From UBA12077 sp963665525 (lineage in GTDB: Bacteria > Bacteroidota > Bacteroidia > Bacteroidales > UBA12077), in the NCBI GenBank assembly GCA_963665525.1, contig OY762280.1, positions 868,001 to 932,000 of the forward strand: 64,000 bases of DNA, read 5' to 3'. The notes beneath the pieces were generated by a model. It worked only from the letters and a program-made list of their open reading frames with translations, had not been told where the DNA came from and searched no databases. The position numbers and the translations under genes are program-made. This document shows, in pieces, positions 42,470 through 50,785 of this stretch (position 1 is its first letter; each line of letters begins with the position of its first letter).

Positions 42470-43684
42470 ATGGCTAATAAGGTTGTAGTTACCGGGTTTA
42501 ACATGTTAACGGCATTAGGCTTGGACTGGGAGGAAACCTGGGAGAATATTAAGAAAGGGAAAAGTGGAGTAAGAAAAATATCATTGTTCGATGCTTCAGA
42601 AAATCAAACGCAAATAGCAGCTGAACTACCAGTTGAATTTGGTGAAAAATTTTCATCCATCATCAAAAAACGTATAGCTAAACAAATGACGCGAGTTACA
42701 CAGATGTCATATGTTTGTGCTGTTGAAGCAATAGAAAAACATAACATTGATTTTGATCAGTTTGATAAGAAGAGAGTTGGTGTAATACTTGGTGTGGTAA
42801 ATACCGGGGATTCGAGCTCAGAAAAAGGAACTGATCCTAAGAATTTAATCATAAAACGCATGAATAATGCTATGTCGGCATGGATAGGAATGCGTTATAA
42901 TATAGAAGGGCCTAATTATACAACTTCGTCTGCTTGTTCATCGTCGGCATTTGCTACAGCATTAGGATATGATGCCATTAAAGCAGGTCGAGCAGATATG
43001 ATGATTGTTGGTGGTGCCGATTCTATTATTAATAAGGAAGAAATAGAAGGATTTAACGAAATATATGCTCTTTCTGTTGATAATGATCATCCTGAAAAAG
43101 CAAGTTGCCCGTTTTCTAAAAAACGAGATGGTTTTGTCATAGGAGAGGGTGCCGGTATGATGATATTAGAGTCGGAACAATCGGCAAAAGCTCGCGGTGC
43201 AAAAATTTATGCTGAATTGGTAGATTATGCTTTTACCAATGAATCATACAATATAATGGCTCCAAAACCAGGAGGTGAAGGAATGGCCGATACCATGGAA
43301 ATGGCACTTAAAAATGCTAATATCTCAAAGGATGAAGTCAACTATATTAATGCTCATGGAACTTCAACCATGTTAAATGATATGTACGAAACACAAGCCA
43401 TTAAAACCGTGTTTGGCAAACAAGCTTATCATATTCCTGTTTCATCAACCAAATCGATGACAGGACATACGATTGGTGCAGCGGGAGCTATTGAAGGTGT
43501 TTTAAGTGTTTTAGCTATCCATGAAGGAATTATACCTCCTACCATAAATTATGATGAACCAGATCCGGAATTGGATCTTGATTATGTTCCTAACGAGGCT
43601 CGTAAACAAGAAATTAATATTGCTTTAAGTAATTCATTTGCATTTGGTGGACATAACGTAACTTTGGTGTTTAAAAAATACTAA
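42470..43684 (+). CDS. Beta-ketoacyl-ACP synthase (KAS II/FabF-like)
   Basis: A 404-residue condensing enzyme with a complete Cys-His-His triad: Cys156 in TTSSACSSSAFAT, His296 in INAHGTST and His333 in KSMTGHTIGAAGAIEG. It should therefore carry out decarboxylative elongation and is not a KSQ-type decarboxylase. NSFAFGGHNVTLVF closes the protein as in FabF. Compared with housekeeping FabF the N-terminal 60 residues and the 110-145 region are divergent, which suggests a specialised pathway. No acyl carrier protein gene flanks it, unlike the usual acpP-fabF pair. Confidence 0.9.
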   Translation: MANKVVVTGFNMLTALGLDWEETWENIKKGKSGVRKISLFDASENQTQIAAELPVEFGEKFSSIIKKRIAKQMTRVTQMSYVCAVEAIEKHNIDFDQFDKKRVGVILGVVNTGDSSSEKGTDPKNLIIKRMNNAMSAWIGMRYNIEGPNYTTSSACSSSAFATALGYDAIKAGRADMMIVGGADSIINKEEIEGFNEIYALSVDNDHPEKASCPFSKKRDGFVIGEGAGMMILESEQSAKARGAKIYAELVDYAFTNESYNIMAPKPGGEGMADTMEMALKNANISKDEVNYINAHGTSTMLNDMYETQAIKTVFGKQAYHIPVSSTKSMTGHTIGAAGAIEGVLSVLAIHEGIIPPTINYDEPDPELDLDYVPNEARKQEINIALSNSFAFGGHNVTLVFKKY

Positions 43685-43724
43685 AACACTTATAGGTTAA
43701 CCAGTTATATAAGTAATTAGATGC

Positions 43725-44441
43725 TTATATTAATCCAAAACAGATGGCAATAAAACTTGGACCATTTAAACCTCCATGCAAGATTACTCCAAGCCAGGAA
43801 TTCTTTGTTTTTTGTACAATATACGATTGAATAAAAAGGATAGGTATTAAAGTAATGAGCAATTGCCATCCAAAAGCAATATGAAATAAACCCCAACCAA
43901 AACCATGTATAAGCCAGGTATATTTGCCAAAAACAATTTCTTGCCTGGGCATCATAACTCCTCTCCAAAGAAACTCTTCACCCAGAATGTTTAATATCCA
44001 ATATGGCAACCAAACTATTAAAAGCCAATAGCGTCCTTTAGAAAGAGGCTCAAACGACATGAATGCAGGAGAGTGATCAAATTCACCTATAGTATGTTCT
44101 AATATTTTCATTATGATTCCGCTAAAAACGCTAATCAGTGCAAGACCAATTAAAGCCCAAATCAAATCTCTTTTCGTTATTTTACGAAATCTTAAACGTT
44201 CTATCCATGTTTGTTTTGATAACTGATATCCTTCTGATCTTAATATAAAAATACCCGTAAGAATCAAGGGAGTAAATATTCCTAATCCTCCAACAATAAA
44301 CCAAAATAAAATGGTTTCCTGGCCAGTTATATTGCTTAGAAATGGGATTAAGTACTTGGTTAAGCAATATATTAAAAGAGCAGCAGGAATATAAATAGCG
44401 AATGAAGCTAATAGTCCAAGTTTTTTTATTGTTGTTTTCAT
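43725..44441 (-). CDS. CPBP family intramembrane metalloprotease
   Basis: A 238-residue membrane protein with about seven hydrophobic segments and the CPBP/ABI motif: GEEFLWRGVMMPR (paired Glu and Arg), then WLIHGFGWGLFHIAFGW and GVILHGGLNGPSF providing His and Asn. Relatives include Rce1-type CAAX proteases and bacteriocin-immunity proteins. The target is unknown. It begins 35 bp downstream of the serine hydrolase gene and may be co-transcribed with it. Confidence 0.88.
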   Translation of the reverse strand: MKTTIKKLGLLASFAIYIPAALLIYCLTKYLIPFLSNITGQETILFWFIVGGLGIFTPLILTGIFILRSEGYQLSKQTWIERLRFRKITKRDLIWALIGLALISVFSGIIMKILEHTIGEFDHSPAFMSFEPLSKGRYWLLIVWLPYWILNILGEEFLWRGVMMPRQEIVFGKYTWLIHGFGWGLFHIAFGWQLLITLIPILFIQSYIVQKTKNSWLGVILHGGLNGPSFIAICFGLI

Positions 44442-44476
44442 ACTCGATATTGTTTCTGACTGTTTCTAATTTACAT

Positions 44477-45886
44477 TTAATTATCTAATAAATAGAGATA
44501 TTTACTAATACCCGAGGTAATTGCCCATGAATCATTTTCATAGTTATAACCCGTTGTAACAATCACAACATCTAATTCAGGAATAATATAAATAAATTGA
44601 CTACCCCAACCATTTGCCCAAATGGTTTTATATGAATGTTGATTAGATTTCAAGGTGATATCCCACCATTGGTAAGCGTAATCATCACCTACAATATGTG
44701 TTTTTGTTTTTGAAGTGGTTGATTCTTTAATCCATTCTTTAGAGACTATCTGTTTATTGTCATATTTTCCTACATTTAAAACCATCATGCCTATCTTAAC
44801 CATATCGATTGGAAGCATTTCAAGTGATCCCCCCATACAAGGATAACCTTTTTGCTTAAAAGTGTTCCAATCATAGTTTTTAATACCTAATGGCTCGAAT
44901 AGGTATTTGGTAGCAAAATCATCGGCAAACATGTTTGTTTTTGATTTAATGATTGCTCCCAGCAATTCAGTATTGCCACCATCATAAATAAATTCTTTAC
45001 CAGTTTTATGGCTTATTTCTCTCTTTAGAGTAAAATCAACTCTATCATAATCTCTGTAGGGCTCATATTCTGCTGAATAACCCGATGTCATGGTTAATAA
45101 ATGTTTCAGAGTAATCTTTTTATAATCATTGGATTTTAAATGATCGTAGGTTGGAAATAGTTTATAAAGAGGTTCATCTAAATTTGTAATCTTTCCCATA
45201 TCTTTCGCAATTCCTATCAATAAAGAAGTGATGCTTTTAGTTGAAGATTCAATTTGATGTAAGTCATTTCGTGTATATCCATAAAAATATTCTTCGCAGA
45301 TTAATTGACCATTTTTCATTAAGAGAAATGAATTAATTCTACCATATTCATTGTTAATTATTTCTGGAATTAAAGAATAAATAAAAAGGGAGTCATTAAC
45401 TGATTTGAAATAAGAAGTTTTGATTTTACCATCTATTTCTTCTGGTACTTTATAATAATACTCATAATCTACAGAAGTGCAGTTAGGTTTTGCTTGTGTT
45501 AGATATTTTTGGATTTGATTGTTCTTATTTAAAGTTACAGAATCAAATGGTTCTCCTTCACAACTAAAACCGCCATGAATTAATTGATCATTCATAAGCT
45601 TACCTGAGTAAAAGCAATTCCATCCAGGAATATAAAAACGTATACTATCTTTTTGCATAGCTACCTGTTCAATTTGGAATTCAGATTCGTAAAAATGATG
45701 ATTGGTCCAATAGCCTTTGGCAATTATAGAATCTTCAACAGATGAAAACTGTACGTAGAAATTTTTATTAGGATTTTCAGGATGTGGTCCTTCCCAAAAG
45801 CCTAGAATTTTTTTTTTATTTACTGAATAATTACAAGCCGAAAAGAAGAACAAAAATAATACGATATATACGCTATACTTTTTCAT
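44477..45886 (-). CDS. Beta-lactamase-family serine hydrolase (class C/esterase-like), lipoprotein
   Basis: A 469-residue lipoprotein (lipobox FFSAC, Cys about 18). An N-terminal domain of about 120 residues, rich in beta strands (ILGFWEGPHPENPNKNFYVQFS), precedes a beta-lactamase/transpeptidase-like domain. This has the SxxK motif in QIESSTKSITSLLIG and the Tyr motif in TMTSGYSAEYEP; the third motif is probably the HSYKTIWANGWGSQ region. Such enzymes are esterases, D-amino-acid peptidases or similar, rarely true beta-lactamases. It is periplasmic, lying between the gal operon and the CPBP gene. Confidence 0.87.
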   Translation of the reverse strand: MKKYSVYIVLFLFFFSACNYSVNKKKILGFWEGPHPENPNKNFYVQFSSVEDSIIAKGYWTNHHFYESEFQIEQVAMQKDSIRFYIPGWNCFYSGKLMNDQLIHGGFSCEGEPFDSVTLNKNNQIQKYLTQAKPNCTSVDYEYYYKVPEEIDGKIKTSYFKSVNDSLFIYSLIPEIINNEYGRINSFLLMKNGQLICEEYFYGYTRNDLHQIESSTKSITSLLIGIAKDMGKITNLDEPLYKLFPTYDHLKSNDYKKITLKHLLTMTSGYSAEYEPYRDYDRVDFTLKREISHKTGKEFIYDGGNTELLGAIIKSKTNMFADDFATKYLFEPLGIKNYDWNTFKQKGYPCMGGSLEMLPIDMVKIGMMVLNVGKYDNKQIVSKEWIKESTTSKTKTHIVGDDYAYQWWDITLKSNQHSYKTIWANGWGSQFIYIIPELDVVIVTTGYNYENDSWAITSGISKYLYLLDN

Positions 45887-46014
45887 TATAAACCTGTTTA
45901 TTATTTAATTAATAACAATAAAGGTATTGAATACTTTTAAATAGACCAAGAACTTCCGATAAACATACTATATGTCTGGATGAAATACTTTTTATATAAA
46001 ATAATTTGTACTTA

Positions 46015-47634
46015 TTACCAGAATAAAATATACAATATGGCGACGATGGTAGTAATTCCGATTGCTCCAATATTAAATCTTAAACTGGTTCTAAAGATTG
46101 ATTTTGACAGAATGATTCCTTTTTTATCGGTTTCTTTAGTTTCTAGTCGGCTAACAATAAGCATAATTGCCATAACAACAAGGAAACTATATCCCATCTG
46201 GTTTAAGAAAGGCATTTCTGTAAAACTAAATTTAAAGATCATGGCTATAGGAAGGGTTGTAATTGCTCCCCACAGTGCAGCGTTAGCTGTTGTTTTTTTC
46301 CAAAATAAACCGAGTAAGAAAATAGCCAGAATTCCCGGACTTACCATTCCGGTATATTCCTGGATGTACTGAAATGCCTGGTCGAGTGTTTGGAGCTGAG
46401 GAGCAATTAAAATGGCAATAATCAAAGCAACAATAGCAGTTATTCTACCAATAGTTACTTTTTTATGATCATCAGTTTCTTTTTTTACAATCTGGTTATA
46501 AATATCCATGGTAAAGATGGTTGAAGTACTGTTTAACATTGATGCTAGGGAAGAAACGATAGCAGCAGTAAGAGCAGCAAATGCAAGCCCTTTAAATCCA
46601 TAAGGCAATAAGCTTAATAGCCATGGATAAGCTTTATCGGCCTGAGTAACAGATGGAATATGTTCGGCGATACCATTTCCTAAGCTGGCTAATAATTCAG
46701 GATTACCGACAATAACGTATGCTGCAATTCCAGGTACAACAACGATGAAAGGGATTAATATTTTTAAATAACCAGCAAAAATTATACCTTGTTGAGCTTC
46801 TTTGATGCTTTTAGCTGCCAAAGCCCTTTGAATAATATATTGATTAAATCCCCAGTAATACAGGTTGGCAACCCACATACCACCAACCAAAACACCAATT
46901 CCAGGCAGGTCTGAAAAGTAAGGGTTACCTTTGCTTAAAATCATATCAAATTTATCGGATGCTGAATGTAATACTGTTTTGGCTCCGACGATGATACCTT
47001 CGCCCATGCCTACAGCATCTAATGCAATATATGTGGTTAGTAACCCACCGCCAATCAGGAAAATAACTTGAATTACATCGGTCCATGCTACAGCTGAGAG
47101 ACCGCCATAAATAGAATAAATAACTGCGAAAAGTGCCAGCCCTATAATTCCATACATTAGCGGGATTCCTAAAATAGTTTTTAATGCTAATGCTCCAAGG
47201 TAAAGTACCGATGTAAGATTAATGAATATATAAACCAAAATCCAGAATACAGCAAGAATAGTTCGTACTCTATTATCGTATCTCTTTTCCAGAAACTGTG
47301 GAATAGTATATATTTTCTTTTCTAAAAATACAGGTAGAAAGAATTTACCAACTAAAATTAAGGTGATAGCGGCCATCCATTCGTAGGATGCTATTCCTAA
47401 TCCTATAGCAAATCCGGAACCAGACATTCCAATAAATTGCTCTGCCGAGATATTTGCAGCAATAAGCGATGCTCCAATGGCCCACCAAGGTAATGATTTA
47501 CTTGCCAGAAAATAGTCCTGGGCTGTTTTACTAGTGCCTTTTTTTGTTCGTGACACCCATAATCCTACAAAAATAATTAATAGCCCGTAGCCCGTAAAAA
47601 TGGCATAATCTATAAATGAAAATCCGGTATTCAT
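46015..47634 (-). CDS. Sodium/solute symporter (SSS family, probably sugar)
   Basis: A 539-residue SSS-family transporter with about 14 membrane segments. Typical pieces are DYFLASKSLPWWAIGASLIAANISAEQFIGMSGSGFAIGLGIASYEWMAA near the start and AALTAAIVSSLASMLNSTSTIFTMDIY around the Na+ site (SS in ASMLNSTST). NLYYWGFNQYIIQRALAAKS is characteristic of the SglT/vSGLT sugar branch. As the last gene of the galactoside operon, 8 bp after galK, it most likely imports galactose or glucose released in the periplasm. Confidence 0.9.
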   Translation of the reverse strand: MNTGFSFIDYAIFTGYGLLIIFVGLWVSRTKKGTSKTAQDYFLASKSLPWWAIGASLIAANISAEQFIGMSGSGFAIGLGIASYEWMAAITLILVGKFFLPVFLEKKIYTIPQFLEKRYDNRVRTILAVFWILVYIFINLTSVLYLGALALKTILGIPLMYGIIGLALFAVIYSIYGGLSAVAWTDVIQVIFLIGGGLLTTYIALDAVGMGEGIIVGAKTVLHSASDKFDMILSKGNPYFSDLPGIGVLVGGMWVANLYYWGFNQYIIQRALAAKSIKEAQQGIIFAGYLKILIPFIVVVPGIAAYVIVGNPELLASLGNGIAEHIPSVTQADKAYPWLLSLLPYGFKGLAFAALTAAIVSSLASMLNSTSTIFTMDIYNQIVKKETDDHKKVTIGRITAIVALIIAILIAPQLQTLDQAFQYIQEYTGMVSPGILAIFLLGLFWKKTTANAALWGAITTLPIAMIFKFSFTEMPFLNQMGYSFLVVMAIMLIVSRLETKETDKKGIILSKSIFRTSLRFNIGAIGITTIVAILYILFW

Positions 47635-47642
47635 GGTTTTTA

Positions 47643-48794
47643 TTAGTTTATAAGTTCAACTCCATTTGTTATTGTAACTGTATATGTATCTGGTGTAATA
47701 CCAGTTTTATCAGTATAGATATTGGTAATTTTTTGTTTAAACTGTTCTGTTTTTGAGCTTTCAACAATATTGAGAGTGCAACCTCCAAATCCTCCACCCA
47801 TCATTCTCGATCCTAAAACAAAATCCATGTCTTGAGCCGATTTAGCAAGTAAATCTAATTCAGGACAACTCACCTGATATTGAGTTTTAAGACCTAAATG
47901 TGTTTCATAAAGAAGATCTCCTATTTTGTTTAAATCATTATTTCTTAGTTCTTCACTAAATTCAATTACTCGATGATTTTCTTTAATAACATATTCACAT
48001 CGCTCAAAAATATGTGATTCAAATAGATCTTTTAGTTCGTATAGTTGATCAATGGATGCATCGCGTAATGACTCTATTTGTTGAAATTCCTTCTGAAGTG
48101 TTTTGATTCCTGTTTCACATTCTTGTCTTCGTATGTTATATTCCGATGAGGCCAAACTATGTTTGATATTAGAATTTACAAGAACAATAGTATAATTATC
48201 CAATTTCATTTTTAAAAAATCTGCTTCGTTGGAACGGCAATCTAGAAGGATTACATTGTTTTCTTTACCAAACATAACAGCATACTGATCCATTAATCCG
48301 CATTTAACACCTACAAAATTATGCTCTGCTTTTTGTGCTAACTTGGCCATATAAAGTTTATCAATATTTAGCCCGTATAATGAATTTAATGCATAGATTA
48401 TTCCACATTCAATAGCTGCTGATGATGATAAACCGGCACCTATTGGAAGGTTACCTCCAAAAACACAATCAAAACCTTGTATATCGTGCTTGTTATTAAT
48501 TAATTCATAAAAAGAACCAAGCAGGTAGTTAGCCCAGGTTTTTGAGTTTTTTTCAATTTCACTTGTAGAAACATCTATAGAATCGTTTAAGTTGGCGGCA
48601 TAAATTCTTATTCTATTTGAATCATTTTTTTGAACAGCCAGATAGATATTTTTATCAATGGCTGCCGGCAAAACAAAACCATTGTTATAATCGGTATGTT
48701 CTCCTAGAAAATTGATACGCCCGGGAGCTTTTACTACAATTGGTTCCGATTGATATATCTGGATAAATTTTTCTTTTATGTCAATGTAATTCAT
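47643..48794 (-). CDS. galK: Galactokinase
   Basis: A 383-residue GHMP kinase that phosphorylates alpha-D-galactose at C1. The galactokinase signature GRINFLGEHTDYNNGFVLPAAID is complete. The ATP-binding GLSSSAAIECG, LMDQYAVMFGKENNVILLDCRS with the catalytic Asp, and GSRMMGGGFGGCTL are also present. It lies 2 nt downstream of the GH63-like gene and is coupled to the symporter. galT and galE are not in the window, so the rest of the Leloir pathway is encoded elsewhere. Confidence 0.96.
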   Translation of the reverse strand: MNYIDIKEKFIQIYQSEPIVVKAPGRINFLGEHTDYNNGFVLPAAIDKNIYLAVQKNDSNRIRIYAANLNDSIDVSTSEIEKNSKTWANYLLGSFYELINNKHDIQGFDCVFGGNLPIGAGLSSSAAIECGIIYALNSLYGLNIDKLYMAKLAQKAEHNFVGVKCGLMDQYAVMFGKENNVILLDCRSNEADFLKMKLDNYTIVLVNSNIKHSLASSEYNIRRQECETGIKTLQKEFQQIESLRDASIDQLYELKDLFESHIFERCEYVIKENHRVIEFSEELRNNDLNKIGDLLYETHLGLKTQYQVSCPELDLLAKSAQDMDFVLGSRMMGGGFGGCTLNIVESSKTEQFKQKITNIYTDKTGITPDTYTVTITNGVELIN

Positions 48795-48796
48795 AC

Positions 48797-50785
48797 TTAT
48801 TGTTGTTGATAGAGTAATAATAGATGTGCTGCCGACCAGCTAAAATGGTTCACACGCATACCTTCCCCGGTAAGTGGCCAGTAATTTTCTCTTATTGGAG
48901 CTTGTTGTTTTAATCCTTCAAGCCTGTTGAAAACCTGTAATGTATATTCATTAGCTTCGAAAGTATATCCATAATTATTTAAAGCTGTGATGGCAAAGTA
49001 AACCTGATCAAGCCAAATAGGTCCGCGCCAGTATCCTTCCGAAAATTCAGGATCATCTTTGGGTGCTGTAGGGAAGGGGATATAGGTGCAAAACTTGGAT
49101 GTATCGAGCATAATCTGACTTACTGTTTTAGCTTTTTCAGCCGAAGCCAATTGTGTAAATAAAGGAATCCATCCTTCAGGGCCTTGTACCGGAACTATTT
49201 CGCTGGTTTGTAAATTAATATCATAATAGTATCCTGATTGTATATGATACATTTTTGATTCAATCAAATCTTTAATTTTAGAAGCTTCTGAGGTATATTT
49301 TTCGAAGTTATTCTCAAGCCCTAAGATATTAGCCATTTTAGCAATCTGTTGTTTTTCGAAATACAAGTAAGCATTTAAATCGACAGATTCCTGGCTAAAA
49401 GCATAATTGGCTTTATTAATTTTTACAATAGTAGAATTGTCAAAACGAATGGCATTATCCATTCCACTTTCCCATTTGGCAGCAATCAAACTACCATCCG
49501 ATGATCCATATTCGCATAATGAGTTATGGTTTAAATCGCGATATTGATACCACCATTCGTGATATTTTAATAGTTTTGGATACATTTCTTTAACAAAAGC
49601 AGTGTCTTTTGTTTCTTTAAATACTTCCCAAATAGCCCAACCAGATAAAGGAGGTTTTGTGTTTAGCCAATTATTATAAGTGCTGTCAGAGTATATACAG
49701 TCAGCAATCATTCCATCTGTATTTTGATAATCGTACATGGCACGAATTTGATTTTTGGCAAGTTCTGGTTCAAATCTTACCAAAGCAACAGCATGTTTCC
49801 ATGAATCCCAAGCCCAAAAACCATTGAAATAATTTACCGATGCTGATGGGAACAATCCATCGTGAAATAAATCTCCATACGGGCAACGCCAATTATTGAT
49901 TAATGTTTCAACCGATTTTACTGCAATATGTTGATATTCCTTTTTATTACTCCAATCTGCATTGCTTTCTAATGCTTTGTTTAAGTAATTGTTCCACCTT
50001 TTATTGTTTTGTTCAAGATATATTACAGGATTCTGAATAATATCCTGATCAATCAGCTGTGAAGATATCTTAGTGTTATCATCATTAAAAGATACTAATG
50101 CTGAAATAGAAATGGTTTCTGATAATTTCATTGGAGATAATATACAAGTATACGTTGTATCAGTATGACTTAAGTTTTCTGATATGTTGTTTTGATGAAA
50201 TAAGATATTCAATTCGGAATTATAAGCAGATTCTTTTATAACTATTTTATCGGTAGCAGGGATTATATTTCCTTCGCTTGAAAATACCGAACCCGACCAT
50301 TCCGGATATACTTTCGTATCAGTATTAAAATCTTTAAATTCGATATGGATTAATGACTGATTGGAAGAAACAAATATCAATGTTAATTTGGCTGAAAAAT
50401 TTGGATAATTTATTTCCTGAACCAGTTTTCCCGGATAATAAATAGAATTAACCGATTGCTGATTAATTGGATTTAAATCTTTATCGTAAAACTTAAGATT
50501 AAGAATAGATTTACCTAACCAACGCCCATTAGTCATTAAGAATGGGCCGCTAATTCCAACTTGATTGGAATCAGGTAATGCAAAACCGAACCATGCTCCT
50601 TGATCAGCAAAGAAAAAAGAATCCCAATCGACTGGTTTTGCTGGTGTATTTTGTACATCTAATACATTTGGAAAAGTATCCTGCAAATTTACTTGTTGAT
50701 GATCTTGAGTTTTACAATTCGTTAAAATCAAAAGCAAGCTTGCTAATAGTAGGTACAAGCTATTTATTTTTGATATATGTTTCAT
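48797..50785 (-). CDS. GH63-like glycoside hydrolase, lipoprotein
   Basis: A 662-residue lipoprotein (LILTNC lipobox) with a beta-sandwich N-terminal part (about 40-270) and an (alpha/alpha)6 catalytic barrel. Features of the MGH/GH63 type are FNGFWAWDSWKHAVALV (catalytic-acid region), MIADCIYSD, KPPLSGWAIWEVFKETKD, SSDGSLIAAKWESGMDNAIRFD and EGYWRGPIWLDQVYFA. GH63 enzymes cleave alpha-glucosidic or mannosylglycerate-type bonds, so the partner substrate in a galactoside operon is unexpected. Its start overlaps the end of lacZ by 26 nt. Confidence 0.85.
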   Translation of the reverse strand: MKHISKINSLYLLLASLLLILTNCKTQDHQQVNLQDTFPNVLDVQNTPAKPVDWDSFFFADQGAWFGFALPDSNQVGISGPFLMTNGRWLGKSILNLKFYDKDLNPINQQSVNSIYYPGKLVQEINYPNFSAKLTLIFVSSNQSLIHIEFKDFNTDTKVYPEWSGSVFSSEGNIIPATDKIVIKESAYNSELNILFHQNNISENLSHTDTTYTCILSPMKLSETISISALVSFNDDNTKISSQLIDQDIIQNPVIYLEQNNKRWNNYLNKALESNADWSNKKEYQHIAVKSVETLINNWRCPYGDLFHDGLFPSASVNYFNGFWAWDSWKHAVALVRFEPELAKNQIRAMYDYQNTDGMIADCIYSDSTYNNWLNTKPPLSGWAIWEVFKETKDTAFVKEMYPKLLKYHEWWYQYRDLNHNSLCEYGSSDGSLIAAKWESGMDNAIRFDNSTIVKINKANYAFSQESVDLNAYLYFEKQQIAKMANILGLENNFEKYTSEASKIKDLIESKMYHIQSGYYYDINLQTSEIVPVQGPEGWIPLFTQLASAEKAKTVSQIMLDTSKFCTYIPFPTAPKDDPEFSEGYWRGPIWLDQVYFAITALNNYGYTFEANEYTLQVFNRLEGLKQQAPIRENYWPLTGEGMRVNHFSWSAAHLLLLYQQQ

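Noticed and set aside
36017..43684. HMG-synthase (beta-branching) cassette of a trans-AT polyketide cluster
   Set aside because: Two crotonases and synthases are suggestive, but there is no HMG-CoA synthase, no carrier protein, no modular synthase, and the FabF-like enzyme has its catalytic Cys rather than being a decarboxylase.
36017..43684. Flexirubin/aryl polyene/dialkylresorcinol cluster
   Set aside because: No ammonia-lyase, DarA-type cyclase, ACP, FabG/hotdog dehydratase or exporter genes. Only the size of the KAS III-like protein recalls DarB.
44477..45886. Beta-lactamase resistance gene
   Set aside because: It has the class C-like fold motifs but is a large lipoprotein with an extra N-terminal domain. 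Such proteins are mostly esterases or peptidases, so a resistance role is not supported.
45980..46372. Plus-strand ORF over the end of the symporter gene
   Set aside because: It is the reverse strand of the SSS transporter coding region and has no family features of its own.
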